Shown here piece by piece: positions 31,985-43,266 of a stretch of DNA of 64,000 bases (positions within the stretch are counted from its first letter, which is position 1; each line of letters starts with the position of its first letter). The stretch is from Lumbricus terrestris (lineage: Eukaryota; Annelida; Clitellata; Crassiclitellata; Lumbricidae): assembly GCA_949752735.1 (NCBI GenBank), contig OX457047.1:4569618-4633617 (forward strand). The letters are read 5' to 3'. A program made the position numbers and the translations under genes. The notes below the pieces were generated by a model. That model saw only the letters and a program-made list of their open reading frames with translations. It was not told the origin of the DNA and did not search any database.

Positions 31985-32829
31985 TACGGTAATTAGTACC
32001 TGAGGAAGAATTGCAGGCTTGCCTTCGCGTTATGTAATAAAATTCTAGTATAGAACTCAACTTAAAGTGACTCTGTTCACCTTGGAAACAGGCATAGATA
32101 AAGTAATACATCTTTATTCTTGCCAGACAAAATGACAAAATCTCTGCGGGAAATGTGATGCAAAACAATCGCACTGATTAATGGAAGAGGGTTAAAATTG
32201 ACTACAGTAACTGTTCTGAGCAGCAGTTCCTCATGCTGATGACGATGACGACAACGACGATCACAATGATATTGTGATTTTCCATGCAGACCTTCACCTT
32301 TGTCTTTTGCCTTTCAACCGTTCCAGCATTTCCAAGCGAACATCCAATAAATCGATTTTTGTAAGAACTGATTCTAATAAGATATTCAGCCAGTTTATAT
32401 TTATAGATATAATGTAACACTTTTAAAAGGTGTGTAAGTAATTGCTTTGCTTGTTGCTGATTAACGACATTGTGTCGTATCAGAGATCTGATGATCAGTG
32501 TCGAACTTGACATTTTATCATTTTATCATAGTGGGTTCATAGTGCGTACAGTGGAGGAGCTCAGTTGCGCGCAAAGGACTGCTTATTCGCATAATATTAT
32601 GATTATAACACAGCATTGATCTGACGTTTCTGCCAACTGGATTGTTGGTAGAAGAAATTACTACGTATCCTGCCCTACTGTGTTACCCAATCAAGAATTG
32701 TGGAATTTCAAGAGTTGAAATAGAGCACAAAATTAATGTCAATAAATGTACTGCTGTTTAAACCCTGTAATTCATGTGTCACTAAAGTTATATCTCTGTC
32801 ATGTGGGGATGATCTTATTGATTAACAGC
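31985..32829. other. Intergenic
   Basis: No coding signal. A (GATGAC)n-like stretch near 32236-32260 produces a poly-Val minus-strand ORF that I do not accept as coding. Confidence 0.4.
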
Positions 32830-32880
32830 TCTGCGAGGTAACCACTACCCCGTCGTGTTCCGGTGTGAGGGCAAAAGAGA

Positions 32881-33513
32881 TTGCGGATGTCAACGCCAGC
32901 TGCCGAAGATGTTTATCATCCCACAAAACCAACATACTGCACTGACCTCCTCATTGACAGTGTAGACTCCACGATTGAGGAGATCTACGCAAAACCTGAG
33001 GATATGGCTATTATTATTGCTGTGGATTTTAATCAGCTTTCATCTTCGAGGTTTCTAGAAATGGGACTATCCGTTGAGTTTGATGGACCATCGCATGAGG
33101 GCCATTCTCTCGACCGAATATACGCTTCAGTCAAGCATCTGTATGGAACATGTACTGGAGTGAAGTCAACCACAAAAACGAAGCACTTGGTAATTCTGGC
33201 AATTCCACCAAACTCTGAGGCCGTGGGATCTGGAGTGCGGGTTGATGGACGGCAGATGAAGTTCTATCGTCCGAGGACGCCAAATCAGAATGCATCCTTC
33301 CAGTCCCATCTTATGGCGCAAGATTGGTCATTCATCACAAAGAACCCATCTCCAAGAAAGGCATTCGAGGTCTTCTACGATTACATCAATGCGTCCACTG
33401 ACCTCTACTTTCCCGTCCGGAGTATCACAATCAAAGAGAGAGACCAGCCCTTCATGACTCCGATTGTCAAGCACCTGTTGAGGAAACGGAACAAACTGCG
33501 GTGTTTAAATTAG
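32881..33513 (+). pseudogene. L2/CR1-like LINE, endonuclease (APE) domain fragment
   Basis: The APE-type endonuclease nicks target DNA to prime reverse transcription. Here VYHPTKPTYCTDLLID, then IIIAVDFNQLSS and the GHSLDRIYAS block are visible. The conserved GDFN is AVDFN, so the Gly is lost. IKERDQPFMTPIVK..LLRKRN follows, as in L2/CR1 elements between endonuclease and RT. The N-terminal part is absent and no RT follows: at about 33503 the sequence switches to another repeat. The first Met is arbitrary. Confidence 0.8.
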
Positions 33514-33784
33514 GGTATTTCTATATAAATCAAAATGAAATTTAAAGGTGTTTTAGAACGTTGTTTAACACGCAAACACCGAGTGTCACCCGACATCTGT
33601 CGACTAGCAACATCGTTAGCGGTGATTTTGCTAGACACGAGAAGAGTTGGAAGCGCTAATCTGGGGAAATAATTGTGTCAGACCATTAATATTATTTAAT
33701 TAGCGTCCAGTTTGCTTATGCGATGCAGCAAATCATTCAATAATGTAATCTAGACTGACAACAAGATTTCTTAGTTTATTAGCA
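33503..33784 (+). repeat. Dispersed repeat R3, copy 1
   Basis: Starts TGCGGTGTTTAAATTAGGG. Matches 61408-61711 with scattered differences and a 20-odd-base insertion there. Shared blocks include CACGCAAACACCGAGTGTCA and ATCGTTAGCGGTGATTTTGC. The parent element is unknown. Confidence 0.75.
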
Positions 33785-33790
33785 TTTGAA

Positions 33791-34043
33791 TGGCTATAAG
33801 TGAAGTTATGTATGCAATGGAAACATGATTGCAGAGTCTAAATCAAAATTTTCGAGGTCAAGGAATGCAATGGAACCAATGTCACATATGTGGCACTGCA
33901 CGAAAATCAAAATGGCGGACAAAATGGCGGACAAAATGGCGGCCAGAATATTAAAATGGCTATTAGTGAAGTCATTTGTGCAATGGAAACATGATCTCAG
34001 GGTCTAAATCAGCATTTTCGAGGTCAAGAAATGCGATGGAACC
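33791..34043 (+). repeat. Two-unit 166-bp tandem repeat with ATGGCGG triplication
   Basis: ATGGCTATAAGTGAAGT...CAAGGAATGCAATGGAACC recurs 166 bp on. Between the copies, ACAAAATGGCGG is repeated three times. Confidence 0.85.
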
Positions 34044-34389
34044 AAAGGGCTTGATGCTACACTTGTTAACTTCGAGTGATTTGCTGTAGTAGACAATGTC
34101 ATTTATTCATCCTAATTTTACGAAACCAAAACGATTTCTATTATAATGTCCAGATACTGATAAGGAGACATTTTAGTGGCAAGACACTCATGTGTAAAGC
34201 ATGCATAATGCTATGTTTAAAAATTCCTGAGTAAAATAGATAGGACGCGGTACATTTTCGTACTTTATAGCTGATCTGGGTGCATGAATAACTAATGAAA
34301 CTGGATACATTCTGTGCATAAAACATATTTAGGAAAAGTCATAGAAACGATTTATTCAACTATTCTCAGTGATTAAAATTTCCGTGAAA

Positions 34390-34439
34390 AACCGAGATGG
34401 GGGTATTTTTTTACCCCCCGGTCACCCTATAAGGGTTAA
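34390..34439. mobile_element. Solo piggyBac-like right end, family G
   Basis: GGGGGTATTTTTTTACCCCCC is a near-perfect hairpin. It is followed outward by GGTCACCCTATAAGGG and TTAA at 34436-34439; the inward TIR is CCCTTATAGGGTGACC. The architecture matches families A-F, but no left partner is visible. Confidence 0.6.
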
Positions 34440-35808
34440 TCACCATAAAGGCCAACGAACTCTGGTACTCTCAAATTGCACTGAATTGCTCAATATAACA
34501 TCTAACTATGCCAAAGCTGTGGAAGACGATTTTATAAAGCGTAATCTCATTACGTTTTGGAGGTGTCAAAGAGAACCGCATCCAACTCATCCGCTATAGC
34601 CTACTGTAATAGTTAAACGGTCTAGTTAAAAATTTATTTACCAGCGTTAGGCCTACCTGACGCGCATGAAAGGCTAAATCTGTGAACTAACACGGTAGTG
34701 GTAATAAAACGGATTTGATGAATGACAACTAAACACTACTATTGAAATGTGAATTAATTTGTTCTTTCGTTCGTTCAATTAATTAATTAATTCATTCGTT
34801 CATTCGTTTAGCGTCTAAGACGAAATAAGTCTAGTGAAAAATATGAATTACAAACAGCTAACCATGTGTGAATAGGAATGGATTATTTAAAATCTTTCTG
34901 ATCACACTAAAAATAATTGATTTTCTGACTTTAAAGGCTCTTTATTTCGTGTGAGTGTAACGGGTTTCCATTTGTCATCCAGATTGATTATAAACGAAGG
35001 TTGTAATATTAGATATAATTATATAAAAGTGTCCGACTCAGACGCTCTTTCAAGTGATCCACGGTGAAACGTAAGAGGTTCCACGGAGCCTGCAAAACAC
35101 TTACGAGTGAACAATGTGTAACAGTCGCTTCTGTAACGGGACAAAAACACATCTATACAACAGTTCAATTTAAGGTTAGTATCCGCCCAATAAGATATGC
35201 CCAATAAGATACGCCCAATGTCCTGGGCACGACGTTAAACTGCATCCATCCTCCGCCACAGGGAACCAACAACTTCCCTGTGCCGGTCCTAAGCCCAGAC
35301 AAAGGAAGAAGGTTTGCCAGATGGGTGGCGATATGCTGGCAGTAAAAGACCAAGATGATTGAAATCCGCAAAAAACACGACACAAGTGGCAGAGCGACCC
35401 AGATGCTTCAAGGTGTCATGGTGTGGATCAGAAATGCACAGGTCGGTCAGGACAGACCGGTGGAGAGAGTCGGAGGAGAGCGTGTGACACATACGGGCAT
35501 TGGCCCAGGTTGTCCTTCATGCTTCTCTACCAATATTCTCTTCAATCAGACAATGTGGTCTAGCTGCTCCAAGATGTTAATGGTATGGAGCAGACCTGCT
35601 GACCAGACCTGTTGAAGCTGGGCAGCATGACGCGAGACAGACTCAGACAGAGAGTGGCCTCGGACTCTTACGGTATTGAGCCCATTGATATTAATTGATT
35701 GATTATCTGCAATTGATAACTAATAATTTTAAATATATATAATTAATAAAAATAGAAATTGATATAGAATTGTAAGAATTCAGGACGGCCAAAATTTCGG
35801 AGCAGCTC
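34440..35808. other. Intergenic with small repeats
   Basis: A (TTAA/TTCG)n run near 34765-34810; CCGCCCAATAAGATA-type words repeated three times near 35183-35218; and a minus-strand R2 fragment (CTCCGCCACAGGG...GTGCCGGTCCTAAGCCC) at 35249-35325. No convincing ORF. Confidence 0.5.
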
Positions 35809-36349
35809 GATGAGGTTTTATCGTATGGCCAAAACTGGTAACAATTTATTACAAATGCTGTTGTGCAGTTCTAAGGGCTAGTTGCACACCTGATTTAAGA
35901 GTTTCAATCTCTTATATAACGAAATGTTACCAACATTACAGCATATTATTTTTTGACATGATCAATCAAATGACATTTTAGTTATTAAGACGCATTACTG
36001 TGTAAATGTTTAATAGTTATTGAAATGTATTCCCATAAACAAAGGTGCTCACATTTCTTACAAATTTTTGATATTGCTCAGTTACGCGAACATATACTGA
36101 GAACATACAATTGAGAACAATATTATACCCCAACCAAACACCAGCCCCTCTGGTGCGACGCAGCGCTCGTCACTGAACTGTTGTTCCTGGACTTTAGAAT
36201 AATTATTGTTCTTGACGATTAAGATCTTTGCTGGCGTCAGATGAAAGCTAATCCGCTGAATCCAATTCGTCTAGTGACCAACTATAAATAGGTCGCTAAA
36301 CTGAAAGAATTCATTGCGTATACCAATCCAAACTCTCTCTATGTGTGTC

Positions 36350-36380
36350 TCTGTCTGTCTGTCTGTCTCTCTCTCTCTTT
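36350..36380. repeat. (TCTG)n(TC)n microsatellite
   Basis: Short CTGT and CTCT run, repeated at 47913-47943 in copy 2. Confidence 0.9.
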
Positions 36381-36869
36381 CGTGCTCAACCGCAATTCAG
36401 CTTCTGTTTCTCTGATCACAACAAAATAGCGATCAACTATCTACCCCTACATTTCAAACCCCTTTAAATTGGTTATTCAAACGTTTATAATTATAAGTTC
36501 AATTTCTAAAATTCGAAACATTTTGACCACTCCAAATATAGGAGGGTCCATTTAATACCCATATAAATTGTTATTGTAATATAAGAATCGCCAAACAATG
36601 ATAACCAGAAATGCTATTGCATTGCAAGCTGTCTGCTCAGTTTGTATGTATGTATAGTTAAGATTTGTGTATTTTATGATCACCGTTCTTGTGAATTATT
36701 TAACCCTCATGCGACCAACATATTTTACTCCTTAATATGACCAACTGGGGTCCCGTGGGACCCCAATATTTAATAACGCGTTCATTGCTTGATGTGTCAA
36801 TATTGTCAAAGGTAACATATGTAAATTGATTATATAAGCAATGTCAGTAGTTTCTATGAGTTAGTAATA

Positions 36870-36965
36870 ATAATAATAACAATAATCAGGACAATTTATA
36901 TAGCGCAGTAACACAGCCATCCCGTTACAAGGACGCCTTACAAAGCAGCTAACAAGCGGGATAAG
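36870..36965 (-). mobile_element. L2-like 3' tail with (ATT)n
   Basis: AATAATAATAATAACAATAATC followed by CAATTTATATAGCGCAG: on the minus strand a CTGCGCTATATAAATTG end with an (ATT)n tail. A further subfamily of the L2-type 3' end. Confidence 0.6.
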
Positions 36966-37062
36966 CCATAGCGAGGAAGTAGGACTATGTTTTGGGCATG
37001 GATTTAAAAGCGGTATAGGACATTACCCCTCCGGCCCATGACCCCACCATTACCCCCACCAT

Positions 37063-37589
37063 TACCCCGTAGGACATTACCCCCGTCATTACCCCCGTCT
37101 GTTTGCATGTAAGTCCAGTGCATGTATGTAGGTATGTACATAAATACATGCATACATACAAACGTACATACATGCACAAACACACACATACACACAAGTA
37201 TGCATGTATGTATGGGGGGATGGGGCAAGCAAGCGTCTCAAATAGCCTCTGCTACCCAATTGCCCAACCGCGTCACCTTCACGAGGTCCCCCCTGTTTTA
37301 ACAAAGAGCGTGGTGGGCGACCGAGCAATCGCCGGTATATGCGATGCCCACATGGGCGAAGAAACCGAAGGACGGACGATAGAGGATATCGACGCTGGGA
37401 GATGGTGTCTCCTTAAAAACACCGGGAGAAAGGCAACGGGAAACCATCTCTCTAAAATTCCCAAGTTAAATGAATGACGAATCCACATATAATGGAGACG
37501 TCAAACATTAGAACCTGCCTAAGGGCAGAGCACGGAAAAGAAAAAAAAGATGCATTTATAGATGCATACATACATACATACATACATAC

Positions 37590-37620
<31 letters not shown>

Positions 37621-38046
37621 CATACATACAAACATACATACATACATACATACATACATACATACATACATACATACATACATACATACATACATACATA
37701 CATACATACATACATACATACATACATACATACATACATACATACATACATACATACATACATACATACATACATACATACATACATACATACATACATA
37801 CATACATACATACATACATACATACATACATACATGCATGCATGCATGCGTGCATACATACATACATACATACATACATACATACACACATACACACATA
37901 CACACATACACACAACATACATACACACATACACACATACATACACACATACACACATACGCACATACATACATACATATATGCATTTATACACTTGACC
38001 TAAATGTAAACAATCAGAGGTAATGGCTGGGGGTAATGGCAGGGGT
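37063..38046. mobile_element. CATA-carrying element with imperfect inverted ends
   Basis: The left border CATTACCCCCGTCTGTTTGC, then ATGTAAGTCCAGTG, is mirrored by CATTACCTCTGATTGTTTAC, then ATTTAGGTCAAGTG, at about 37995-38028, about 34 bp with roughly ten mismatches. Short (GGGGTAATGG)n-like words lie outside both borders. Between them are a CATA/GTAT tract, a 0.3-kb unique block (37215-37550) with a 60-codon readable stretch of no known identity, and a (CATA)n array of about 270 bp (37565-37832). It sits inside family A. Confidence 0.55.
37565..37978. repeat. (CATA)n array, copy 1
   Basis: Nearly pure CATA, then four ATGC units and CACACATA variants. The matching array in copy 2 has two ATGC units and about one more CATA, which accounts for the 4-bp net difference between the duplicated units. 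Confidence 0.95.
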
Positions 38047-38684
38047 AATGGGCGGGTATTGTCCGGATCCCATTGATATCAAAGCTTGCAGGTTTGGACT
38101 TTATGTACTGCCTGGAATTACACCTGCCACGGTAACCTCATCCACTCACAGATTTGTACCGAGAAAAAAAGCTTTGACTAATGAGCAGAAAACACTTTTC
38201 TGATGTCACGGAAAGCAGTAACTTCGTCGTTGTTCATTCTTTCCATGATTATATGAAAAGTTTTTTCTGCTCAATTGCCTTGTTGTGAAATCTCATGTGC
38301 TGGAAATTGTGCACTGGACATGGTCATTATTCGTACTATCATATTTTCCAACGTCCCTGTAGTCTAGAATTTTCTGTATTGCTTCTTTTGCATTAAATTG
38401 TACTGGACCAATTATCGCTGTTATGATATATTTGCATAAAGTGGCGTTCTCTTCCATAAGAAAAATCATCATAAAGCTGGGGTCCTGCGGGACCCCACTA
38501 GATATTTCATATTTAAAAAATAACCGTAAAAATTAAACCGGATTTAATTATACGTAAATTGTGAGCGATGTCCATGTGAAAAATTCATAAAACGTCGTTA
38601 AAAAATATTGGATAGCAAAAAAGTAACACGAGTCGAAACGGTGCTGGGGTCCCCTGGGACCCCAGTTGGTCACTTGAGGGTTAA

Positions 38685-39276
38685 ACTGCATAGTTGTACG
38701 CTGTAGCCGGTTTCGGTCTGTCAACCGGATTGTTGAATAAAGAGATTATTATTATATATTATGCTGCATTTTTCGTGACAGTCTACGTCTGAGTGTTTGA
38801 GTCTGCGTATATAAATATCTACTATCTCATCTATTAGCATCAATTGGACCGACACTGTAGAGAAACGTGAGATGTGCGCTCTAACCGATGCAGTATGTCC
38901 ATTCTGTAAGTCGCTGTAATTGTAATAGTGATCGTAATTGCATTAAAAAAATTAATTGTTATCACGATGATAGTTTTTTAATTTAATGGTTATAGCAACG
39001 GCCATTTTTATGCCTGTGGTTGTGGCTATGGTTGCGTCAATGACCATGAACACGGCCACAACCATGACCATGACCGCGATTACTCTGCATGGCTAAATAT
39101 AATTGAAAAGTAGGATGGAGCAATGCGTGTTTCATTCTATACGATATGAGTTGTGTGGAAGGAAACCAGAAACTAAGCATCACGCATGTAAGCAGAAACC
39201 GGGGCATATTTTGAGAATATGTTCAATATTATTAATAGCGTTACCAAAGCTACTACTATACACTACTACTGTACAG
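38685..39276. other. Intergenic
   Basis: No coding signal. An (ACCATGA)n-like stretch is at 39042-39078. Confidence 0.4.
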
Positions 39277-40330
39277 TTAACCCTCATCCGCACAAGCTAA
39301 AATGCAACTTAATTTGAACAAGGGGGGTCTGGCCAGACCCCCCGTTTTGATGTGGGTTTTTCATAGGAAATAATAATTTTTATGTGCCAGTTTTGTAAGA
39401 TGATATCAGAGTAACTCAAAACAACATTGTGTCAGTCTCTTTATGCAATATAAATAAGTTTTATGATGAATTTTGAAATTAATTGTTTAGTTACATTAAT
39501 TGTCACGGTTTGTCATACATGTTCATCGTCGCAATAGTTGTCTACCTATAAAATTTGGAAATCAAACTAAAGAAACCATATTTTTTAGTAAAATTAGTAC
39601 TGAATGCTCTTATGATCAGAGTCAGTATGACTGTTTTCTAGAAAATATCTATTACAAATAATGGAATAGCTAGGACTAAACCTAAAATGTAAACACGCAA
39701 GCTTATCATACATAGTCCGTTAGCTGTTGCTTTCGGGTTTGTTTGTCGAATGATGATGTCTTTCATCTCGGCTGTTATAAAACTGTGAAAACTATCTTGA
39801 ATATTCGCAATGTATCCGTATTATTTTATACAGCATCTTCTTTTACTGCATTGTGCAACAGAGTAGGGCCTACGTCCTCTTGGCATTGATTTTGACTACC
39901 AAAAATTATGCGGATCTTTACTTGTATTTAGGACTCTCGGCTTCAATAATATAGACAATTTCGTCATCATGATCTTCACTATCAGGTCCAGTCTCATCAT
40001 CGTGTTTATCATCATCTTCAATTTCAACATTGTCTTCATCATAAGAAACATCTGAATGTTGTTCTTCAGGCATTGGCATCTCTTCGTATTCACATTCCTT
40101 ACTGTTGCTCTCACTGTCCAAACTGTCATCATTGTAGTCTCGGTCAGTATTATCTTCAGTATCTCCTTATCACTCAATCGATTTGGTCGTTTAGATGTGC
40201 TAATTGTAGCTCAGTAATATAGGAACAAAGTCATAAAAGCAATCTGAGAAAATATAACTCCTAAAAAAGTTATGCAGTAAATATATGGAGGGGGTCTGGC
40301 CAGACCCCCCCTTGTGCGGATGAGGGTTAA
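39277..40330. mobile_element. piggyBac-like element, family B, with transposase remnant
   Basis: TTAA at 39277-39280 and 40327-40330. Perfect 16-bp TIRs, CCCTCATCCGCACAAG. The perfect palindrome GGGGGTCTGGCCAGACCCCC sits 20-some bases inside the left TIR and directly against the right TIR. The 1046-bp body keeps the start of a gene read leftward from the right end (next entry). This is the best evidence in the window that these TTAA elements derive from piggyBac. Confidence 0.88.
39918..40195 (-). pseudogene. piggyBac transposase N-terminal remnant
   Basis: Minus strand: SKRPNRLSDKEILKI, then, after a -1/+2 frame change near 40150, an acidic run (DTEDNTDRDYNDDSLDSES, later DNVEIEDDDKHDDETG) ending at a stop at 39918. 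A short basic start followed by an Asp/Glu/Ser-rich stretch is the usual N-terminus of piggyBac transposases (PGBD family). The catalytic domain is deleted. I infer the identity from element context plus composition; alone this would be only an acidic ORF. Confidence 0.6.
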
Positions 40331-40551
40331 ACGAGGTTTACAAATTAGCATCATGTGTCAGGATAAAGTTTCTTGTTGCGATAATAATGGTAACGATAAT
40401 GTTGCAACAAAACTGTTCATGCGTCCTCGAGGCAAAATATTAATTAACGGTTAGACATGTTTAAAATGGTGTCACATAATATTCTGGAAGTCTTAAGTGA
40501 TGCTTTTTAATGTGTATATAAATGACACTCTTGGACAAAGATACCTGCGTA

Positions 40552-40865
40552 GAGATAGGTAGATGTGAACTTTTGGTACGTTACTGTGAAGGATCCAATT
40601 ATCTTTTAACGGTTTGCAATCCAAGCTTGGGACTGGCACTGGCAGAGTGCAACCAGTGGCGGAGTTCATATTGCAGTGTTCTGCGCATTGATTAGTTGGT
40701 CGATGTATTGGGAGTAGCTTCTGTATAGCGATGATAGATACTGTGTGATGCCAAAGATCATTTGCGTCAACGTAAACCTTCAAACAGGTCTTGGATTGCA
40801 AACCGTTAAAAGATAATTGGATCCTTCACACAGTAACGTACCAAAAGTTCACATCTACCTATCTC
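40552..40865. repeat. Large near-perfect inverted repeat, 74/76-bp arms
   Basis: Arm 1 is 40552-40625 (GAGATAGGTAGATGTGAAC.. to ..TTTGCAATCCAAG) and arm 2 is 40790-40865, its reverse complement. The only difference I see is a 2-base AC insertion in arm 2. The 164-bp loop starts with an R2 fragment (40622-40666). Arm 2 runs directly into the L2-like 3' end. A transcript would fold into a long hairpin. Confidence 0.9.
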
Positions 40866-41116
40866 GGCTGTTAGGGAAGTACTCTTTGTCCCATTTGCTC
40901 GTACCTCCACCATGCAGAGTCGTGCTTTTTCTGTGGTTGGCCCAGTGGTATGGAATGCCCTCCCACTTGAGCTGCGCCTGTTCCCTAGATCACTCTCTGA
41001 CACATTCTATAAGCACCTAAAAACTGTTCTGTTTGTCCGTACTGGAGTCGGGAGCGCCTCTGAGTAGTTTCCTTGAAGAGGCGCTATATAAATACTTGAA
41101 TGAATGAATGAATAAA
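40866..41116 (+). mobile_element. L2/CR1-like LINE 3' end, readable RT C-terminus
   Basis: The frame RTSTMQSRAFSVVGPVVWNA, then LPLELRLFPRSLSDTFYKHL and KTVLF, is the conserved C-terminal segment of L2/CR1 reverse transcriptases. The frame ends TGA within the 3' hairpin (GGGAGCGCCTCTGAGTAG). The hairpin closes with AAGAGGCGCTATATAAATAC and a (TGAA)n tail. It is a 5'-truncated copy. Confidence 0.88.
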
Positions 41117-42895
41117 GGAAGAGGGCAAATACACACTGCAAAAATTATGACGCATATCTCCAACTATAAAGTAGGATACATGTACGTTTGTCCAGAATGC
41201 AGGCACACACTTTCGCAGCTATTGATCTTGAACCGCTCACCTAGACAAAAGAATACCACTGTCCACCATGCAGGACCACAAAGTGGAGTGTTTGGCCCAT
41301 CCACTGATCTTGGTTGTAGCGTGGGGTGTGATATGGATGAACATAAAACGAGCCATTTCCTCATAATCGATCATCTCTCTTGATTGTGGACGACTATTTT
41401 CAATCCTCTTATTGTCGTGAATTTAATTAACATAAAAATATTAACCATAATTAAGAGTCATCTCGAAATCAGTTTCGCAAGTTAATGATTACTAAAATTT
41501 ACTTTTTAAACTTAATTAGACTGCAATCTTTCATCTACATTCCGTATCTTGAATGTCTGAATCAAATTATAAAACTTACACTCAACACTAAACACCTCTT
41601 TTAAGAGAATATTACGCATAATAACTATATTATTTTAAATCTGCGATGATTTCGCACTGCAAAAGTCAGTTCCAAGCCGCGAAAATGGATGAGAGCGAAG
41701 CTAATGTTCTTTGTTGCCTCACAGTGTTGTAAAACTGCAACAACCGATAGGCTACCTATAAATTAAAGTTAAAGATGCAAGAAGTGCATGTGAGTATTCG
41801 TCCATCATTGATTATTATCATCTTCTGCTTAATCTGCAGATGTCGTTCAGCATTGGAAATTCCATCGAATTACTACACCTTTTTTACGCTCTGATATTCC
41901 TAATAAATCAATGAAATACACAACTAAATCAATCACACCCTCCAGCTTGACTGAATACCCACGAATTGGCAGCCATTGACATGAGACATAGAGTGCGATC
42001 AAGGACCGCGGTTCCTAACTACGCCACTGGTGCACTTGGCCCGTGCCAGTCCCAAGCCAACTACTACTACTACTACCGCAATCCCCAACTCCGGAGTCCT
42101 GGCCTGGGGGTGGGGGTGGGCGAAAACCAAAATTTCAGAGACACAACGCCAACAACTTTCCAGCTGTAATGTGCCAAAGAAATGTTTGCCAACGGTAACG
42201 GTCTTCCATGTCATAAGTTATCGTTAAACTATGAATCCACATCATCGATCAATTCAGAAACTGCTGATGTCGTTCAACATTGGAAAATAAAACCAATTTT
42301 TTTGCTACGTGGCAACATGCTAAATAAATTGACGAAACACGAAATTAAGCCAAGTGAAACAAAAAATGCAGCAAAGAACAAATCCTACAAAGGAAGCCGT
42401 TGTGTTCTACCTGGTCAACGATAGGAAATAATAATAAGAGCCATTCCAGAACATAGCCCGTTTGTAATCATAGCCTACTGCGTCTTGCCACTTTGAAAAT
42501 AATCAAAATTCAGAGGACCACCAGAACCAACCCGTCCCAACCAACCGCCACCTCACAGCCCCAGCCCCACACGGAGAGGTGTGAATGGGTGAAGAGATGG
42601 AAAATCAAAATTTCCATGACAACGCTGGTTATCACAGAGTAGATGGGCTGTGTGGTGCAGGTAGATGGATGGGGTGAATGGGGCGGAGTCAGGTGACATA
42701 GATGGGTCTGGCTTTGGTAAATCGAATTTTTCCCGGAGTTATGAGTGTGTTTCTGAGCGAGGAGGGTACCGTAAAAGTTCCTGAAGTGCCTAAATTACGA
42801 AGCTCACTTCTCAGTTTTATATTGCAATTTTATATTTAAAAGGTGTTTTAGATTATCGCATAATTATCACTGGCAGGCGTATAAGATTTTCAGGT
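41117..42895. other. Intergenic, about 1.8 kb
   Basis: No element with ends recognised. A minus-strand R2 fragment (GTGCCAGTCCCAAGCC) is at about 42026-42054, and a C-rich stretch at 42505-42575. Small ORFs are present in all frames without coding character. The same content recurs at 52676-54454 in copy 2. Confidence 0.45.
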
Positions 42896-43035
42896 GATAT
42901 TCATTCATTCATTCATTCGAGCATTTATATAGCGCCTCTTCAAGGAAACTACTCAGAGGCGCTCCCGACTCCAGCACGGCCAAATAGAAGTTTTTAAGTG
43001 CTTTTAGAATGTGCAAGAGAGTGATCTGGGGAACA
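42896..43035 (-). mobile_element. L2/CR1-like LINE 3' end
   Basis: (ATTC)n, then GCATTTATATAGCGCCTCTTC and CTCAGAGGCGCTCCCGACTC, then minus-strand 3' coding scraps as in the copies at 3641 and 40866. Truncated soon after the UTR. Confidence 0.85.
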
Positions 43036-43244
43036 TGGTACATGAACATGTCGGTCAATGTCAACAGCCCATTCATTTAACAGGACATAACACCATGAAC
43101 CTCAACTAAAGGATCGGTCTTAGACACAAAGGCATTATCTTTGCAAGGAATGCATGAGTTTACTGAAATGCGCAATTGTCGAATTAGATATTCAGCGAAC
43201 AATGCGCAAGTAAGTATGATGAAATGAAATTGATTAATTGAAGA

Positions 43245-43266
43245 TGTAGTTAGTAGTAGTAGTAGT
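43245..43266. repeat. (TAG)n, left remnant of the hAT target
   Basis: TAGTAGTAG tract directly left of the hAT. It continues at 44867 after the element. Confidence 0.9.

Larger units (their letters stand above)
36700..38684. mobile_element. piggyBac-like element, family A, carrying a CATA repeat
   Basis: TTAA at 36700-36703 and 38681-38684. Ends CCCTCATGCGACCAAC and (inverted) CCCTCAAGTGACCAAC. GC palindromes near both ends are GGGGTCCCGTGGGACCCC on the left and GGGGTCCCCTGGGACCCC on the right, with a third, GGGGTCCTGCGGGACCCC, about 190 bp inside the right end. No transposase. The centre is occupied by an L2-like tail and the CATA-carrying element. Confidence 0.85.

Noticed and set aside
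32202..32513. 103-codon minus-strand ORF
   Set aside because: The poly-Val/Ile end comes from a GATGACGAC-like simple stretch, and nothing else in it resembles a protein family.
37103..37477. 124-codon ORF in the CATA-carrying element (and its copy at 48666)
   Set aside because: The first half is CATA translation. The second half is mixed composition, but I recognise no family and it overlaps an antisense ORF, so I did not list it as a gene.
37474..38023. Long ORFs (130-180 codons) on both strands over the CATA arrays, and similar ones at 1540-2404, 49037-49582 and 58990-60376
   Set aside because: A tetranucleotide repeat without stop words is open in several frames on both strands. The peptides are monotonous His-Thr-Tyr-Ile or Met-Tyr-Val-Cys.
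38650..38667. GC palindromes as transcription terminators
   Set aside because: GGGGTCC..GGACCCC hairpins occur in pairs next to TTAA-flanked ends on both sides of the elements, so they belong to transposon termini; the genome is also not bacterial.
39896..40177. 93-codon minus-strand ORF in family B as a host gene
   Set aside because: It spans the frameshift; its second half (Met/Thr/Leu-rich) is an out-of-frame reading of the acidic segment. The combination reads best as a broken transposase start.
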